Source: Amycolatopsis anabasis (GTDB lineage Bacteria; Actinomycetota; Actinomycetes; Mycobacteriales; Pseudonocardiaceae). Taken from it: 64,000 bases of DNA. The DNA lies in contig NZ_VTHK01000005.1 in the NCBI RefSeq assembly GCF_009765355.1, forward strand, positions 62,001-126,000. The letters run 5' to 3'. The translations under genes were made by a program, and so were the position numbers. Below, one piece after another: positions 33,991 through 42,901 of this stretch; position 1 is the first letter of the stretch; each line of letters opens with the position of its first letter. Under the pieces are notes generated by a model. The model saw only the letters and a program-made list of their open reading frames with translations. It was not told the origin of the DNA and did not search any database.

Positions 33991-34752
33991 GTGCTGTATC
34001 GATTGATGAAGTACGTGCTGCTGGGTCCCCTGCTCCGGCTGCTGTGGCCGACCAAGGTGAGCGGCTTGGAGAACATTCCGGCCCGCGGGGGCGCGATTCT
34101 GGCGAGCAATCACCTCGCGGTGGCGGACTCGTTCTTCATGCCGCTCTATGTGAAGCGAATGGTCACCTTTCCGGCCAAACAGGAGTATTTCACCGAAAAG
34201 GGTGTCAAGGGCCGGTTGAAGAAATGGTTCTTCACCGGGGTCGGCCAGTTCCCGATCGACCGGTCCAGCGGTTCGGCCGCGCAGGCGGCGCTGGACACCG
34301 CGATCCGGCTGCTGCGGGACGGCCGCCTGCTCGGGATCTACCCGGAGGGCACCCGCTCGCCGGACGCCCGCCTGTACAAGGGCAAGACCGGCGTCGCGCG
34401 GATCGCGCTGGAAGCCGGGGTGCCGGTGATCCCGGTGGCCATGATCGGCACGGACAAGGTCAACCCGATCGGCTCGAAGATGTGGTGGCCACGCCGCCTG
34501 GAGATCCGGTTCGGCGCGCCGCTGGACTTCTCCCGGTACGAGGGCCTCGGCGGCGACCGGTTCGTCGAGCGGTCGATCACCGACGAGATCATGTACGCCC
34601 TGATGGAACTGTCCGGTCAGGAGTACGTGGACATCTACGCCGCCAAGGCGAAGGAACTGCTCGCCGCGGAAGCCGCCGGGGTGCGCCCCGCGGTCCCGGC
34701 CCAGGCCTCGGGCCTGGACGCCGACCGGGTGCCGCAAACGAAAGCGGGTTAG
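33991..34752 (+). CDS. 1-acyl-sn-glycerol-3-phosphate acyltransferase (PlsC family)
   Basis: Transfers an acyl chain to lysophosphatidic acid or a related lysolipid at the membrane; 253 residues. NHLAVADSFF at about 40-49 is the HX4D catalytic motif (His41, Asp46), and YPEGTRS at about 118-124 binds the acceptor phosphate. GTG 33991 is preferred because AGGAGG lies 10 bp upstream; in-frame starts at 33919 and 34006 are less supported. It matches Rv2182c in position within the mycobacterial block as I recall it. Confidence 0.85.
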   Translation: MLYRLMKYVLLGPLLRLLWPTKVSGLENIPARGGAILASNHLAVADSFFMPLYVKRMVTFPAKQEYFTEKGVKGRLKKWFFTGVGQFPIDRSSGSAAQAALDTAIRLLRDGRLLGIYPEGTRSPDARLYKGKTGVARIALEAGVPVIPVAMIGTDKVNPIGSKMWWPRRLEIRFGAPLDFSRYEGLGGDRFVERSITDEIMYALMELSGQEYVDIYAAKAKELLAAEAAGVRPAVPAQASGLDADRVPQTKAG

Positions 34753-34769
34753 GCCACTAGGGTGCACCG

Positions 34770-35270
34770 GTGCGATTTTTCTACGACACCGAGTTCATCG
34801 AGGACGGCATAACCATCGACCTGGTCTCGATCGGTGTCGTGGACGAAAAGGGTCGCGAGTTCTACGCGGTATCCACCGAATTCGACCCCGGCAAGGCGGG
34901 CCCGTGGGTCCGGGACAACGTGCTGCCCAAGCTGCCCTCGCCCGCCGATCCGGCCTGGCGCAGCCGCGAGCAAATCCGTACCGACCTGCTGAACTTCCTC
35001 GGCAAGCCGCCGGGCGGGATCGAACTCTGGGCCTGGTTCGCCGCCTACGACCACGTCGCCCTGGCCCAGCTCTGGGGCCCGATGCCCGCCCTGCCGCGCC
35101 AGCTGCCCCGGTTCACCCGTGACCTGCGCCAGCGCTGGGAGGACGTGGGCAAGCCGAAGCTGCCCGCCGCCCCCACCGACGCCCACGACGCCCTCGCCGA
35201 CGCGAAGCACAACCTGGAACGCTGGCGCATCATCGAGGACGTCCGCCGCCACCGCACCTTCCCCGCCTAG
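34770..35270 (+). CDS. 3'-5' exoribonuclease of the DEDDh-like group (Rv2179c-like)
   Basis: 166 residues. FYDTEFIEDG (about 4-13) carries the first catalytic Asp and Glu, and YDH and DAHDALADAKHN supply the later acidic and His residues, as in the Rv2179c family of RNases whose structure resembles RNase T. The gene starts at GTG 34770 shortly after the plsC stop and ends 70 bp before the convergent DAHP synthase. RNA trimming is family knowledge. Confidence 0.82.
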   Translation: MRFFYDTEFIEDGITIDLVSIGVVDEKGREFYAVSTEFDPGKAGPWVRDNVLPKLPSPADPAWRSREQIRTDLLNFLGKPPGGIELWAWFAAYDHVALAQLWGPMPALPRQLPRFTRDLRQRWEDVGKPKLPAAPTDAHDALADAKHNLERWRIIEDVRRHRTFPA

Positions 35271-35281
35271 CCGCACCCTTT

Positions 35282-35330
35282 GTCATGAGGGGACCCCTCC
35301 GGACGAATTTCGTCATGAGGGGACCCCTCC
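35282..35330. repeat. Two 30-bp-period repeats with internal hairpin
   Basis: GTCATGAGGGGACCCCTCC occurs at 35282-35300 and again, identically, at 35312-35330. Each copy contains the near-perfect inverted repeat GAGGGG-A-CCCCTC. The pair lies between two convergent stop codons, so it may act as a transcription terminator in both directions. The 30-bp period equals that of the array at 28671. Confidence 0.7.
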
Positions 35331-35340
35331 TAACACCCGG

Positions 35341-36426
35341 TCAGCGGCGGGTGGTGACCGCGTTGGCGAGTTCGGTGAGGAGGGCGGCGGTGGTGGGCCA
35401 GTCCATGCAGGCGTCGGTGATGCTCTGGCCGTAGGTCAGCTCGGCGCCGCGGCCCAGGGTGAGGTCCTGGCGGCCGCCGGTGAGGAAGCTTTCCAGCATG
35501 ATCCCGGCGATGCCGCGTTCGCCCGCGCCGATGCGGCCGGCCAGTTCGCGGGTCACCTCGGCCTGGCGGCGGTGGTCCTTGCCGCTGTTGCCGTGGCTCG
35601 CGTCGATGATCACCCGCTCCGGCAGCCCCGCCTTGTGCAGGCGGGCGAGGGTGTCGGTCACCGTCTCCCGGTCGTGGTTGGGGCCCGCCGCGCTGCCGCG
35701 CAGGATCACGTGGCAGTCCGGGTTGCCCGAGGTGCTGATCAGCGCGGCCAGGCCGTCGGAGTTGATGCCCGGGAACACGTGACCGGCGCCCGCGGCACGG
35801 GTCGCGTCCACCGCGACCTGCACGTCGCCCTCGGTGGAGTTCTTGATCCCGACCGGCATGGACAGCGCGCTGCACAACTGCCGGTGCACCTGGCTCGCGG
35901 CGGTCCGCGCGCCGATCGAACCCCAGGTGACCGTGTCCGAGATGAACTGCGGCGTGATCGGGTCGAGGAATTCGCAGCCGACCGGAAGGCCCAGCGCGGA
36001 GACGTCGAGCAGCAGCTTGCGGGCCAGCCGCAGGCCCTTGTTGACTGCGAACGTGCCGTCCAGGTCCGGATCGTTGATCAGGCCCTTCCAGCCCAGTGTG
36101 GTGCGCGGTTTCTCGAAGTAGACACGCATGATCACGTGCAGCCGGTCGCGCAGCGGCGCGGCGTGCTCGGCCAGGCGCGCCGCGTAGTCGAGGGCGGCGG
36201 CCGGATCGTGCACCGAGCACGGGCCGACGATCACGATCAGCCGGTCGTCCCGGCCGCTGAGGATGTCCACGGTTTCGGCGCGGCCCTGCTGAACCGTCTT
36301 CGCGACGGCGGCGTCCATCGGATGTTCCTGGCGGAGCAGCGCGGGGGACAGCAGCGGGCTGACGCTGGTGGTCCGCTGGTTGTCCAGTTGCTGGAGCGGG
36401 TCGGCGGGCCCGGCGGTGAGTGACAT
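35341..36426 (-). CDS. aroG: 3-deoxy-7-phosphoheptulonate synthase, type I
   Basis: First step of the shikimate pathway (PEP plus erythrose 4-phosphate to DAHP); 361 residues, type I size. Motifs: VGPCSVHDP (about 67-75), KPRTTLGWKG (about 105-114), GIKNSTEG (about 195), IDASHGNSGKDHRRQ (about 275, metal-binding His). It is not the plant-like type II enzyme that I recall at the matching position in M. tuberculosis. A Tyr-Phe-Trp-Phe leader ORF and competing hairpins precede it, and AAAGGAAA gives the Shine-Dalgarno. The symbol denotes the family; which aromatic amino acid inhibits it cannot be seen. Confidence 0.92.
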   Translation of the reverse strand: MSLTAGPADPLQQLDNQRTTSVSPLLSPALLRQEHPMDAAVAKTVQQGRAETVDILSGRDDRLIVIVGPCSVHDPAAALDYAARLAEHAAPLRDRLHVIMRVYFEKPRTTLGWKGLINDPDLDGTFAVNKGLRLARKLLLDVSALGLPVGCEFLDPITPQFISDTVTWGSIGARTAASQVHRQLCSALSMPVGIKNSTEGDVQVAVDATRAAGAGHVFPGINSDGLAALISTSGNPDCHVILRGSAAGPNHDRETVTDTLARLHKAGLPERVIIDASHGNSGKDHRRQAEVTRELAGRIGAGERGIAGIMLESFLTGGRQDLTLGRGAELTYGQSITDACMDWPTTAALLTELANAVTTRR

Positions 36427-36445
36427 GGCGGGGGTTTCCTTTCCG

Positions 36446-36494
36446 CAAACCGCCCCGCCGGAACCCGCCGAGCCGGTTTGTCGAGATCCGGCTC
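36446..36494 (-). promoter_or_regulatory. Mutually exclusive hairpins between leader ORF and DAHP synthase
   Basis: Read on the minus strand, GAGCCGG (36494-36488) pairs with CCGGCTC (36476-36470). Alternatively CAAACCG (36480-36474) pairs with CGGTTTG (36452-36446), next to the Shine-Dalgarno. The two stems share 36474-36476, so only one can form. A further hairpin, CCGGCCC-TGGGT-GGGCCGG, lies at 36528-36546 inside the leader ORF. This is the layout of a ribosome-mediated attenuator. Confidence 0.55.
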
Positions 36495-36507
36495 GTGGGT
36501 GGAGATG

Positions 36508-36573
36508 TCAGCGCACGGTGTCGCCGACCGGCCCACCCAGGGCCGGCCCGCTAAACCAGAAATAACGCCGCAC
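36508..36573 (-). CDS. Aromatic leader peptide of DAHP synthase
   Basis: Encodes 21 residues beginning MRRYFWFSG (GTG start), ending 81 bp before the DAHP synthase ATG. The codons TAT TTC TGG TTT (36564-36553) place Tyr, Phe, Trp and Phe in a row, the amino acids made by the pathway. The start is preceded by TACAGT (36586-36581), a good -10 box 7 bp away, and no Shine-Dalgarno exists, so leaderless translation is likely. Ribosome stalling at uncharged aromatic tRNAs would shift the downstream hairpins. An in-frame GTG at 36582 is less likely because it overlaps the -10. Confidence 0.65.
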   Translation of the reverse strand: MRRYFWFSGPALGGPVGDTVR

Positions 36574-36580
36574 GCCCGTC

Positions 36581-36586
36581 ACTGTA
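36581..36586 (-). promoter_or_regulatory. -10 box of the aro leader transcript
   Basis: TACAGT on the minus strand, 7 nt before the leader GTG, is a typical actinobacterial sigma-70-type -10 hexamer. No clear -35 is seen at 17 bp. The region is shared with the divergent phosphofructokinase gene. Confidence 0.5.
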
Positions 36587-36684
36587 ACAGGTCGCCCCGA
36601 TCTCCTGCACCGATCAAGAGTTGTCCGGCTATCCTGGCGCCGACAGTGTGACGCAGGACAACAATCATGCGGAGGTCTAAACCA

Positions 36685-37710
36685 ATGCGAGTCGGTGTGC
36701 TGACCGGCGGCGGCGACTGCCCGGGCCTGAACGCGGTCATCCGGGCGGTGGTGCGCAAGGGCATCGAGGTGCACGGCTGGGAAATCGTCGGCTTCCGCAG
36801 TGGGTGGCAGGGGCCGCTCACCGGGGACAGCCGGCCGCTCGGTCTGAACGACGTGGAGGAGATCCTCACCCGGGGCGGCACCATCCTCGGCTCCTCGCGC
36901 ACCAATCCGTACAAAGTGGACGGTGGGGTCGACAAGATCAAGTCGGTGCTCGCCGAGCAGGGCGTGGACGCCCTCATCGCGATCGGCGGCGAGGACACGC
37001 TCGGCGTGGCGAAGCGGCTGACCGACGACGGCGTCGGCGTGGTCGGCGTGCCGAAGACCATCGACAACGACCTCGGTGCGACCGACTACACGTTCGGCTT
37101 CGACACCGCGGTGCACATCGCGACCGAGGCCATCGACCGGCTGCGGACGACCGCCGAATCGCATTTCCGCGCGCTGGTCGTGGAGGTGATGGGCCGGCAC
37201 GCCGGGTGGATCGCGCTGCACTCCGGGCTGGCCGGTGGCGCGAACGTGATCCTCGTGCCGGAGAAGCCGTTCTCGGTCGAGCAGGTCGTCGAATGGGTCG
37301 AGCGCCGCTTCGAGCGGATGTACGCGCCGATCATCGTGGTCGCCGAGGGCGCGATCCCGGACGGCGGCGCCGAGGTGCTCAAGACCGGCGAGAAGGACGC
37401 GTTCGGGCACGTGCGGCTGGGCGGCATCGGCACCTGGCTGGCCGACGAGATCGCCGCCCGCACCGGCAAGGAGTCGCGTGCGGTCGTGCTCGGGCACACC
37501 CAGCGCGGCGGCACGCCGACCGCGTACGACCGGGTGCTGGCCACCCGGTTCGGCCTGCACGCGGTGGACGCGGTGGCGGCGGGCGACTTCGGCGTGATGG
37601 TCGCGCTGCGCGGCACCGACATCGTGCGGGTCAAGCTGTCCGAGGCGACCGCCGAGCTGAAGACCGTTCCGGTGGAGCGCTACCGGGAAGCCGAAGTCTT
37701 CTTCGGCTGA
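36685..37710 (+). CDS. pfp: 6-phosphofructokinase, pyrophosphate-dependent type
   Basis: Glycolytic phosphorylation of fructose 6-phosphate; 341 residues. Phosphate-binding TGGGDCPGLNAVIR at 7-20, GGEDT at 101-105, PKTIDND at 123-129, MGRHAGWIAL and LGHTQRGGTPTAYDR further on. Asp104 and Lys124 are the residues that mark PPi-dependent enzymes (ATP enzymes have Gly at both), and the sequence closely resembles my memory of the Amycolatopsis methanolica PPi-PFK. ATG 36685 lies 9 bp after GGAGG; an in-frame ATG at 36667 precedes that site. It diverges from the DAHP synthase leader and converges with the lyase. Confidence 0.9.
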   Translation: MRVGVLTGGGDCPGLNAVIRAVVRKGIEVHGWEIVGFRSGWQGPLTGDSRPLGLNDVEEILTRGGTILGSSRTNPYKVDGGVDKIKSVLAEQGVDALIAIGGEDTLGVAKRLTDDGVGVVGVPKTIDNDLGATDYTFGFDTAVHIATEAIDRLRTTAESHFRALVVEVMGRHAGWIALHSGLAGGANVILVPEKPFSVEQVVEWVERRFERMYAPIIVVAEGAIPDGGAEVLKTGEKDAFGHVRLGGIGTWLADEIAARTGKESRAVVLGHTQRGGTPTAYDRVLATRFGLHAVDAVAAGDFGVMVALRGTDIVRVKLSEATAELKTVPVERYREAEVFFG

Positions 37711-37711
37711 C

Positions 37712-39154
37712 CTAGATCCGAGCGAGGGAGTCGAGCACGCTCGAGGCCTGGTCGATGTCTTCGGTCAGCGGCCGGTCCTCGAGCGCCGGGTCCAGCACCT
37801 CGGACGCCTTCTCGTAGGCGTCGCGGACGGGGAGGTCGACCAGGTCGGCGTCGCGCATGCGCAACGCGCGCACGGCGGCGATCAGCTCGCACGCGAGGAG
37901 CTGGGTGTAGGCCGCGCAGGCCTTGGTGGCGGCGCGGGCCGCCTGGGTGGAGAAGCTCGCGTGGTCCTCGATGCCGCGGGACACGACCGCGGTCCCCAGC
38001 GTCACCGGCAGCGCGGCCTGCCGCAGCTCGGTGAGCGCGTCGTGTGCCACGTATTCCAGGATCATCACGCCCGAACTGCCCGGCGGTCCGGCCGCGAGGA
38101 ACGGCCGCAGCCCGGTGAACTCGGGTTCGACCAGATCGCCGAGCCGGGCGGCCGACAGCTCCGCCACCTGGTGCACGGTGGCTCGCGCCTGGTCGAGGGC
38201 GGCGGAGACGTACGCGGTGTGGAAATGCGCGTGGTGGTAGGCGTCGGCGTGCCGGGTCGAGATCATCGGGTTCTCCGTGCTCGCGTTGATCTCGATCGCC
38301 AGCACCTCCCGCAGGTAGTGGACCGCGTCCAGGGCGGGCCCCTGCACCTGGGGAAAGGCGCGCAGCCCGAACGGATCCTGGATCCGGCTGCCCGGTTTCG
38401 GCGTGCCGTGCATGCCGAGCAGCCGCCGCATCTCGGCGGCGCAGGCGACCTGGCCGGGATGCGGCCGCGCTTCGTGCACGGGCGTGGCGTAGGCCTCCGG
38501 GTTGCCGTCCAGCGCGATGTAGGACAGCGCCGCGACGGCGTGGCTCGCCCTGGTCAGGGTGTCCAGGCGGAGCGCGGCGAGGGTGGCCTCGGCCAGGGTC
38601 GCCGCGTTGCTGCTCATGAACGCGAGCGCGTCCCCGGCCGCCACGGCGACCGGCGGCACGCCGTGCGCCTGCCAAGGCCGCTCGCCCGCCAGTGCCAGGC
38701 CGATCTCGGCGAGCGGGGTCAGATCGCCGGTGCCGATCGCGCCGAGCCGGTGCACCAGGGGGAGTGAACCCGAACGCAGCGCGTCGGCGAGTGCGGTGAT
38801 CAACGGCGGGCCGACCCCGGACCGGCCGGCGATCAGCTGGTTGAGCCGGATCAGCATGGTCGCCCGGATCTGGCCCGGCGGCATCACCTCGCCGCTGCCG
38901 CCCGCGTGACTGCGCAACAGCCGCAGCCCGTGCTCCACGGTGTCGTTCCCGGCGACGACGTCCTCCTTGTTCGCGCCCACGCCGGTGGTGCGGCCGTACA
39001 CCACGCGCCGCGTGCTCAGCTCCTCGGCGAGCCGCCAGGCGTGCTCGGCGGAGCGCAACCCCGCGGTCGAGACGTCGAGTGCCAGCGGCCCCTCGGTGGC
39101 CGCGGCGGACACGACATCGGCACAGCGCAGGGTTCGGCCGTCCACCCGGATCAC
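37712..39154 (-). CDS. Aromatic amino acid lyase (HAL/PAL family) with altered active site
   Basis: 480 residues of the MIO ammonia-lyase superfamily. YGRTTGVG (about 53-60) keeps the lid Tyr53; INASTENPMIS and IEDHASF are conserved. The cofactor-forming Ala-Ser-Gly triad is Gly141-Thr142-Gly143 (GAIGTGDLTPL), and the usual Tyr of QDPYSLR is Phe262 (QDPFGLR). Standard MIO formation needs Ser and so is doubtful, although Thr-containing variants might work. GTG 39154 follows AAAGGAGG. It stops one base after the convergent phosphofructokinase. The upstream 477-bp gap separates it from a chitinase. Confidence 0.85.
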   Translation of the reverse strand: MIRVDGRTLRCADVVSAAATEGPLALDVSTAGLRSAEHAWRLAEELSTRRVVYGRTTGVGANKEDVVAGNDTVEHGLRLLRSHAGGSGEVMPPGQIRATMLIRLNQLIAGRSGVGPPLITALADALRSGSLPLVHRLGAIGTGDLTPLAEIGLALAGERPWQAHGVPPVAVAAGDALAFMSSNAATLAEATLAALRLDTLTRASHAVAALSYIALDGNPEAYATPVHEARPHPGQVACAAEMRRLLGMHGTPKPGSRIQDPFGLRAFPQVQGPALDAVHYLREVLAIEINASTENPMISTRHADAYHHAHFHTAYVSAALDQARATVHQVAELSAARLGDLVEPEFTGLRPFLAAGPPGSSGVMILEYVAHDALTELRQAALPVTLGTAVVSRGIEDHASFSTQAARAATKACAAYTQLLACELIAAVRALRMRDADLVDLPVRDAYEKASEVLDPALEDRPLTEDIDQASSVLDSLARI

Positions 39155-39452
39155 CGCGTCCTCCTTTCCCGCTGCGCTCACTATGGCCGGTCGATCAGGT
39201 GCTCGCCGGTTGCCACGGCGGCGCGGTACTCGATGATCACCTGGTAAGAAAAGCGTGCGATACGGCATTGATCAAGTTCGCGCTTTCCGCGCGCGGCCGC
39301 CGCACGTCGAGCACCACCGCACCGGGGAGGGACGACGTTCGGTCCGGCCCGCGGGCGCGCTACGACCGGGGCGAACGCCGTGCCGCGGCCACCGGCGTGC
39401 CGTTCGAGGAACCACCGGACTGGTTCCGTTGCCCACGACGAAAGTTTGCTTT

Positions 39453-39468
39453 GCTGGTCTGAACCATT
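39453..39468. promoter_or_regulatory. DasR-like operator, weaker copy, before second chitinase
   Basis: GCTGGTCTGAACCATT matches the dre consensus in 11 of 16 positions, with the TGGTCT and ACCA core arms intact. It overlaps the -35 box of the promoter at 39467. Confidence 0.5.
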
Positions 39469-39495
39469 GACGTATTGGTCTAGTCCACTTAACTT
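39467..39495 (+). promoter_or_regulatory. Promoter of the second chitinase
   Basis: TTGACG (39467-39472) and TAACTT (39490-39495) are separated by exactly 17 bp, a good sigma-70-type promoter. The spacer is filled by a DasR-type operator, so repression by steric block is expected. Confidence 0.65.
39474..39489. promoter_or_regulatory. DasR-type operator within the promoter spacer
   Basis: ATTGGTCTAGTCCACT matches the dre consensus AGTGGTCTAGACCACT at 14 of 16 positions and fills the 17-bp spacer between the -35 and -10 boxes. Confidence 0.75.
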
Positions 39496-39631
39496 TAGTA
39501 GTCCCTGCCCCGTAGTTTCTCCGTCACCCATGGTGACCCCGAATTGAGGTGCACCAGCGCCGCGGTTCCTGCTCGACCGCGGTTTCCCTGCATGCGGTGC
39601 GGCATGGCACCGCCCTCCCGAGGGAGAGGAC

Positions 39632-40873
<1,242 letters not shown>

Positions 40874-40909
40874 CCAACCGGGCGGGGAGTCCTCAACCGG
40901 GGCTCCTCG

Positions 40910-41223
40910 TCAGGTTTTCGCCTCGGCCAACTCGCCCGGCGGGTTGGCCGAGGCTTTGCGCAGGATCTCGGCCACCGCGCCGAGATCCACGCCGGCGAGC
41001 CGCTTGAACCGGATGCGGCTCTTGCCGACGGACGCCTTCGGCAGCCGGTCGGCGTAGGACTCGGCGAGGTACCGGTCACCGTCGGTCGCGGTCACATGGT
41101 CGGCGCGAGTTCGGGGACGGTCGCACGGATCAGCTCGTGCGGGGTGCGCAACTCGGCCCGCCGGGGTTCGGCGAGGCTCGCGAGGTACTGCTCATGCGTC
41201 TTCGCCGTGGACTTGCCCCGCAT
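40910..41223 (-). pseudogene. Remnant of a DUF1801 (YdhG-like) gene with internal deletion
   Basis: Two fragments in different frames. The upstream one (41223-41092) starts MRGKSTAKTHEQYLASL and ends LIRATVPELAPTM. The downstream one (41095-40910) runs TATDGDRYLAESYADRL to a typical VGKSRIRFKRL C-terminus. In intact DUF1801 proteins these parts are joined by about 35 residues (the YGM and SQKRY region) that are missing here. A deletion not divisible by three explains both the gap and the frame change. The 4-bp overlap could allow coupled translation of both pieces, but loss of the core suggests no function. Confidence 0.7.
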
Positions 41224-41271
41224 GGGTGGCTCCCGCGATCGAGTGGCTGGTGCTCGCATTATCGTGTCCGG

Positions 41272-41943
41272 GTGAAGTTCGCGGGATTCGGAGAACACGC
41301 CGTCGAGTTCTACGACGGATTGCTCGCCGACAATTCGAAGCCGTACTGGGAAGACCACCTGGCCGTCTACAAGAACGACGTCCGCGCCCCGATGGAGGCG
41401 CTGCTGGCCGAGCTGCAGCCCGAGTTCGGGGCCGAATTCGGCGAGGGCAAGGTGTTCCGCCCGCACCGCGATGTCCGGTTCGCCAAGGACAAGAGCCCGT
41501 ACAAGACGCACTGCGGTGGCGTCATCGAACAGGGCCGCGGCGGGGGCGCGTACTACGTCGAGCTGAGTTCGGCCGGCCTGCGGGTCGGCGGCGGCTGCTT
41601 CCACCTGGCCAGCGATCAGCTCGCCCGGTTCCGGCAGGCCGTGGACACCGACATCCACGGCGGCGCGCTGGAGAAGATCCTCGCGAAGCTGCGCCGGGCC
41701 GGTTGGGAGATCGCCGGTGACGCGCTGAAGACCAAGCCCCGCGGATTCGCCGAGGACCACCCGCGGATCGACCTGCTCCGCCACCGCTCGCTGTACGCGG
41801 TCCGGGTGTGGGAACCGGACGACACGCTGCACGAACGCGCCTGCCTCGACCGGGTCCGGCGCGCCTGGCGCCAGCTCCGCCCGTTCAACGAGTGGGCGCG
41901 GGACCACGTCGGCGTGAGCGAGGAATCACCCCGTCGCAGGTAG
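41272..41943 (+). CDS. DUF2461-family protein
   Basis: 223 residues matching the DUF2461 pattern: FYDGLLADNSKPYWEDHLAVYKNDVRAPMEALL, then RPHRDVRFAKDKSPYKTH and a central YYVELSSAGLRVGGG. Function of the family is unknown. GTG 41272 is chosen because ATTATC lies close before it, compatible with a leaderless transcript, and because the residues upstream look unrelated. It is divergent from the DUF1801 remnant. Confidence 0.82.
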   Translation: MKFAGFGEHAVEFYDGLLADNSKPYWEDHLAVYKNDVRAPMEALLAELQPEFGAEFGEGKVFRPHRDVRFAKDKSPYKTHCGGVIEQGRGGGAYYVELSSAGLRVGGGCFHLASDQLARFRQAVDTDIHGGALEKILAKLRRAGWEIAGDALKTKPRGFAEDHPRIDLLRHRSLYAVRVWEPDDTLHERACLDRVRRAWRQLRPFNEWARDHVGVSEESPRRR

Positions 41944-42034
41944 CCGTGCTCGTCGTGCGCGGGCGGCCTTCGGCCGAGGCGGCCTGGTCGAAAACCGGGT
42001 GCGGACGCCCGGCGCGGTGGTGTGTGATCGGGGC

Positions 42035-42901
42035 GTGGCGATCGAGTTGGGCGAGCCGGGGGTCGACGAGCTGAGCGAGGCCGTGGGCGTGCTGCGGGAG
42101 TGGCAGCACGACGCGGCGCCGATGCAACTGCATCCGGGGGACCTGGGCTGGTTCTGGCGGTTCGGCGCGGAGGCGACGGCCGCGGCGGTCCGGACCTGGA
42201 GCCGGGACGGCCGGATTCTCGCCGTCGGGCTGCTGGACGAGCCCAAGCTGTTGCGGCTCACGATCGCGCCGGACGCCCAGCGGGACGAGGAGCTGGCGCG
42301 GCAGCTGGTCGCGGACCTGACCGAGCCGGAGCGCGGCGTGCTGATCGCGGGGAAGGTGTGCGTCGAGGCGCCGATGGGCGTCCTGGTTCAGGATCTCCTG
42401 TTCGAGGACGGCTGGAACGCCGACGAGCCGTGGACACCGCTGCGCCGCGACCTGACCGAGCCGGTGCCGGACCCCGGCGTGCGGATCGAGGTGATCGGGC
42501 CGGAGCAGGCGCGGGTGCGGGCCGCCGTGCAGCGGGCATCGTTCGACAGGTCGACGTTCACGGAGGAGCACTGGCACGCGATGGCGGCCGGACTGCCCTA
42601 CGCCGACGCCCGGTGCCTGGTCGCGTACGACGACCAGGGCAACGCGGTGGCGGCGGTGACGGTGTGGTCGGCCGGTCCGGGGAAGCCCGGGGTGCTCGAG
42701 CCGATGGGCGTGCACCGGGAACAGCGCGGCCGCGGCTACGGCAAGGCGATCACCGTCGCCGCGGCGGCCGCGCTCCAGGAGCTTGGCGCGTCGAGCGCGA
42801 TGGTCTGCACCCCGAGCTTCAATGTCGGCGCCGTCGCCACCTACCAGTCAGCCGGTTTCCAGCAACTCCCGGAGAGGCGGGACCTGTGCCGGGCCGCCTA
42901 A
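42035..42901 (+). CDS. GNAT-family N-acetyltransferase
   Basis: 288 residues with two GNAT-like halves. The C-terminal half (about 150-288) has the acetyl-CoA loop VHREQRGRGYGKAIT (motif A) and NVGAVATYQSAGF near the end. The N-terminal half is degenerate, as in tandem GNAT proteins such as mycothiol synthase-type enzymes. GTG 42035 start is tentative; earlier in-frame codons exist. Its stop overlaps the convergent lipoprotein gene by 4 bp. Substrate unknown. Confidence 0.8.
   Translation: MAIELGEPGVDELSEAVGVLREWQHDAAPMQLHPGDLGWFWRFGAEATAAAVRTWSRDGRILAVGLLDEPKLLRLTIAPDAQRDEELARQLVADLTEPERGVLIAGKVCVEAPMGVLVQDLLFEDGWNADEPWTPLRRDLTEPVPDPGVRIEVIGPEQARVRAAVQRASFDRSTFTEEHWHAMAAGLPYADARCLVAYDDQGNAVAAVTVWSAGPGKPGVLEPMGVHREQRGRGYGKAITVAAAAALQELGASSAMVCTPSFNVGAVATYQSAGFQQLPERRDLCRAA

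Larger units (their letters stand above)
39155..39631. other. Intergenic region between lyase and chitinase genes
   Basis: 477 bp between divergent genes. Short open frames at 39181-39470 lack coding character and I call none. The right half is AT-richer and holds a promoter and two DasR-type sites for the chitinase (39453-39495); the remaining about 130 bp would be its 5' leader. Confidence 0.6.

Noticed and set aside
39181..39470. Short plus-strand open frames before the second chitinase
   Set aside because: No Shine-Dalgarno, no domain pattern and Arg/Pro-rich composition; the region is better explained as promoter and leader.
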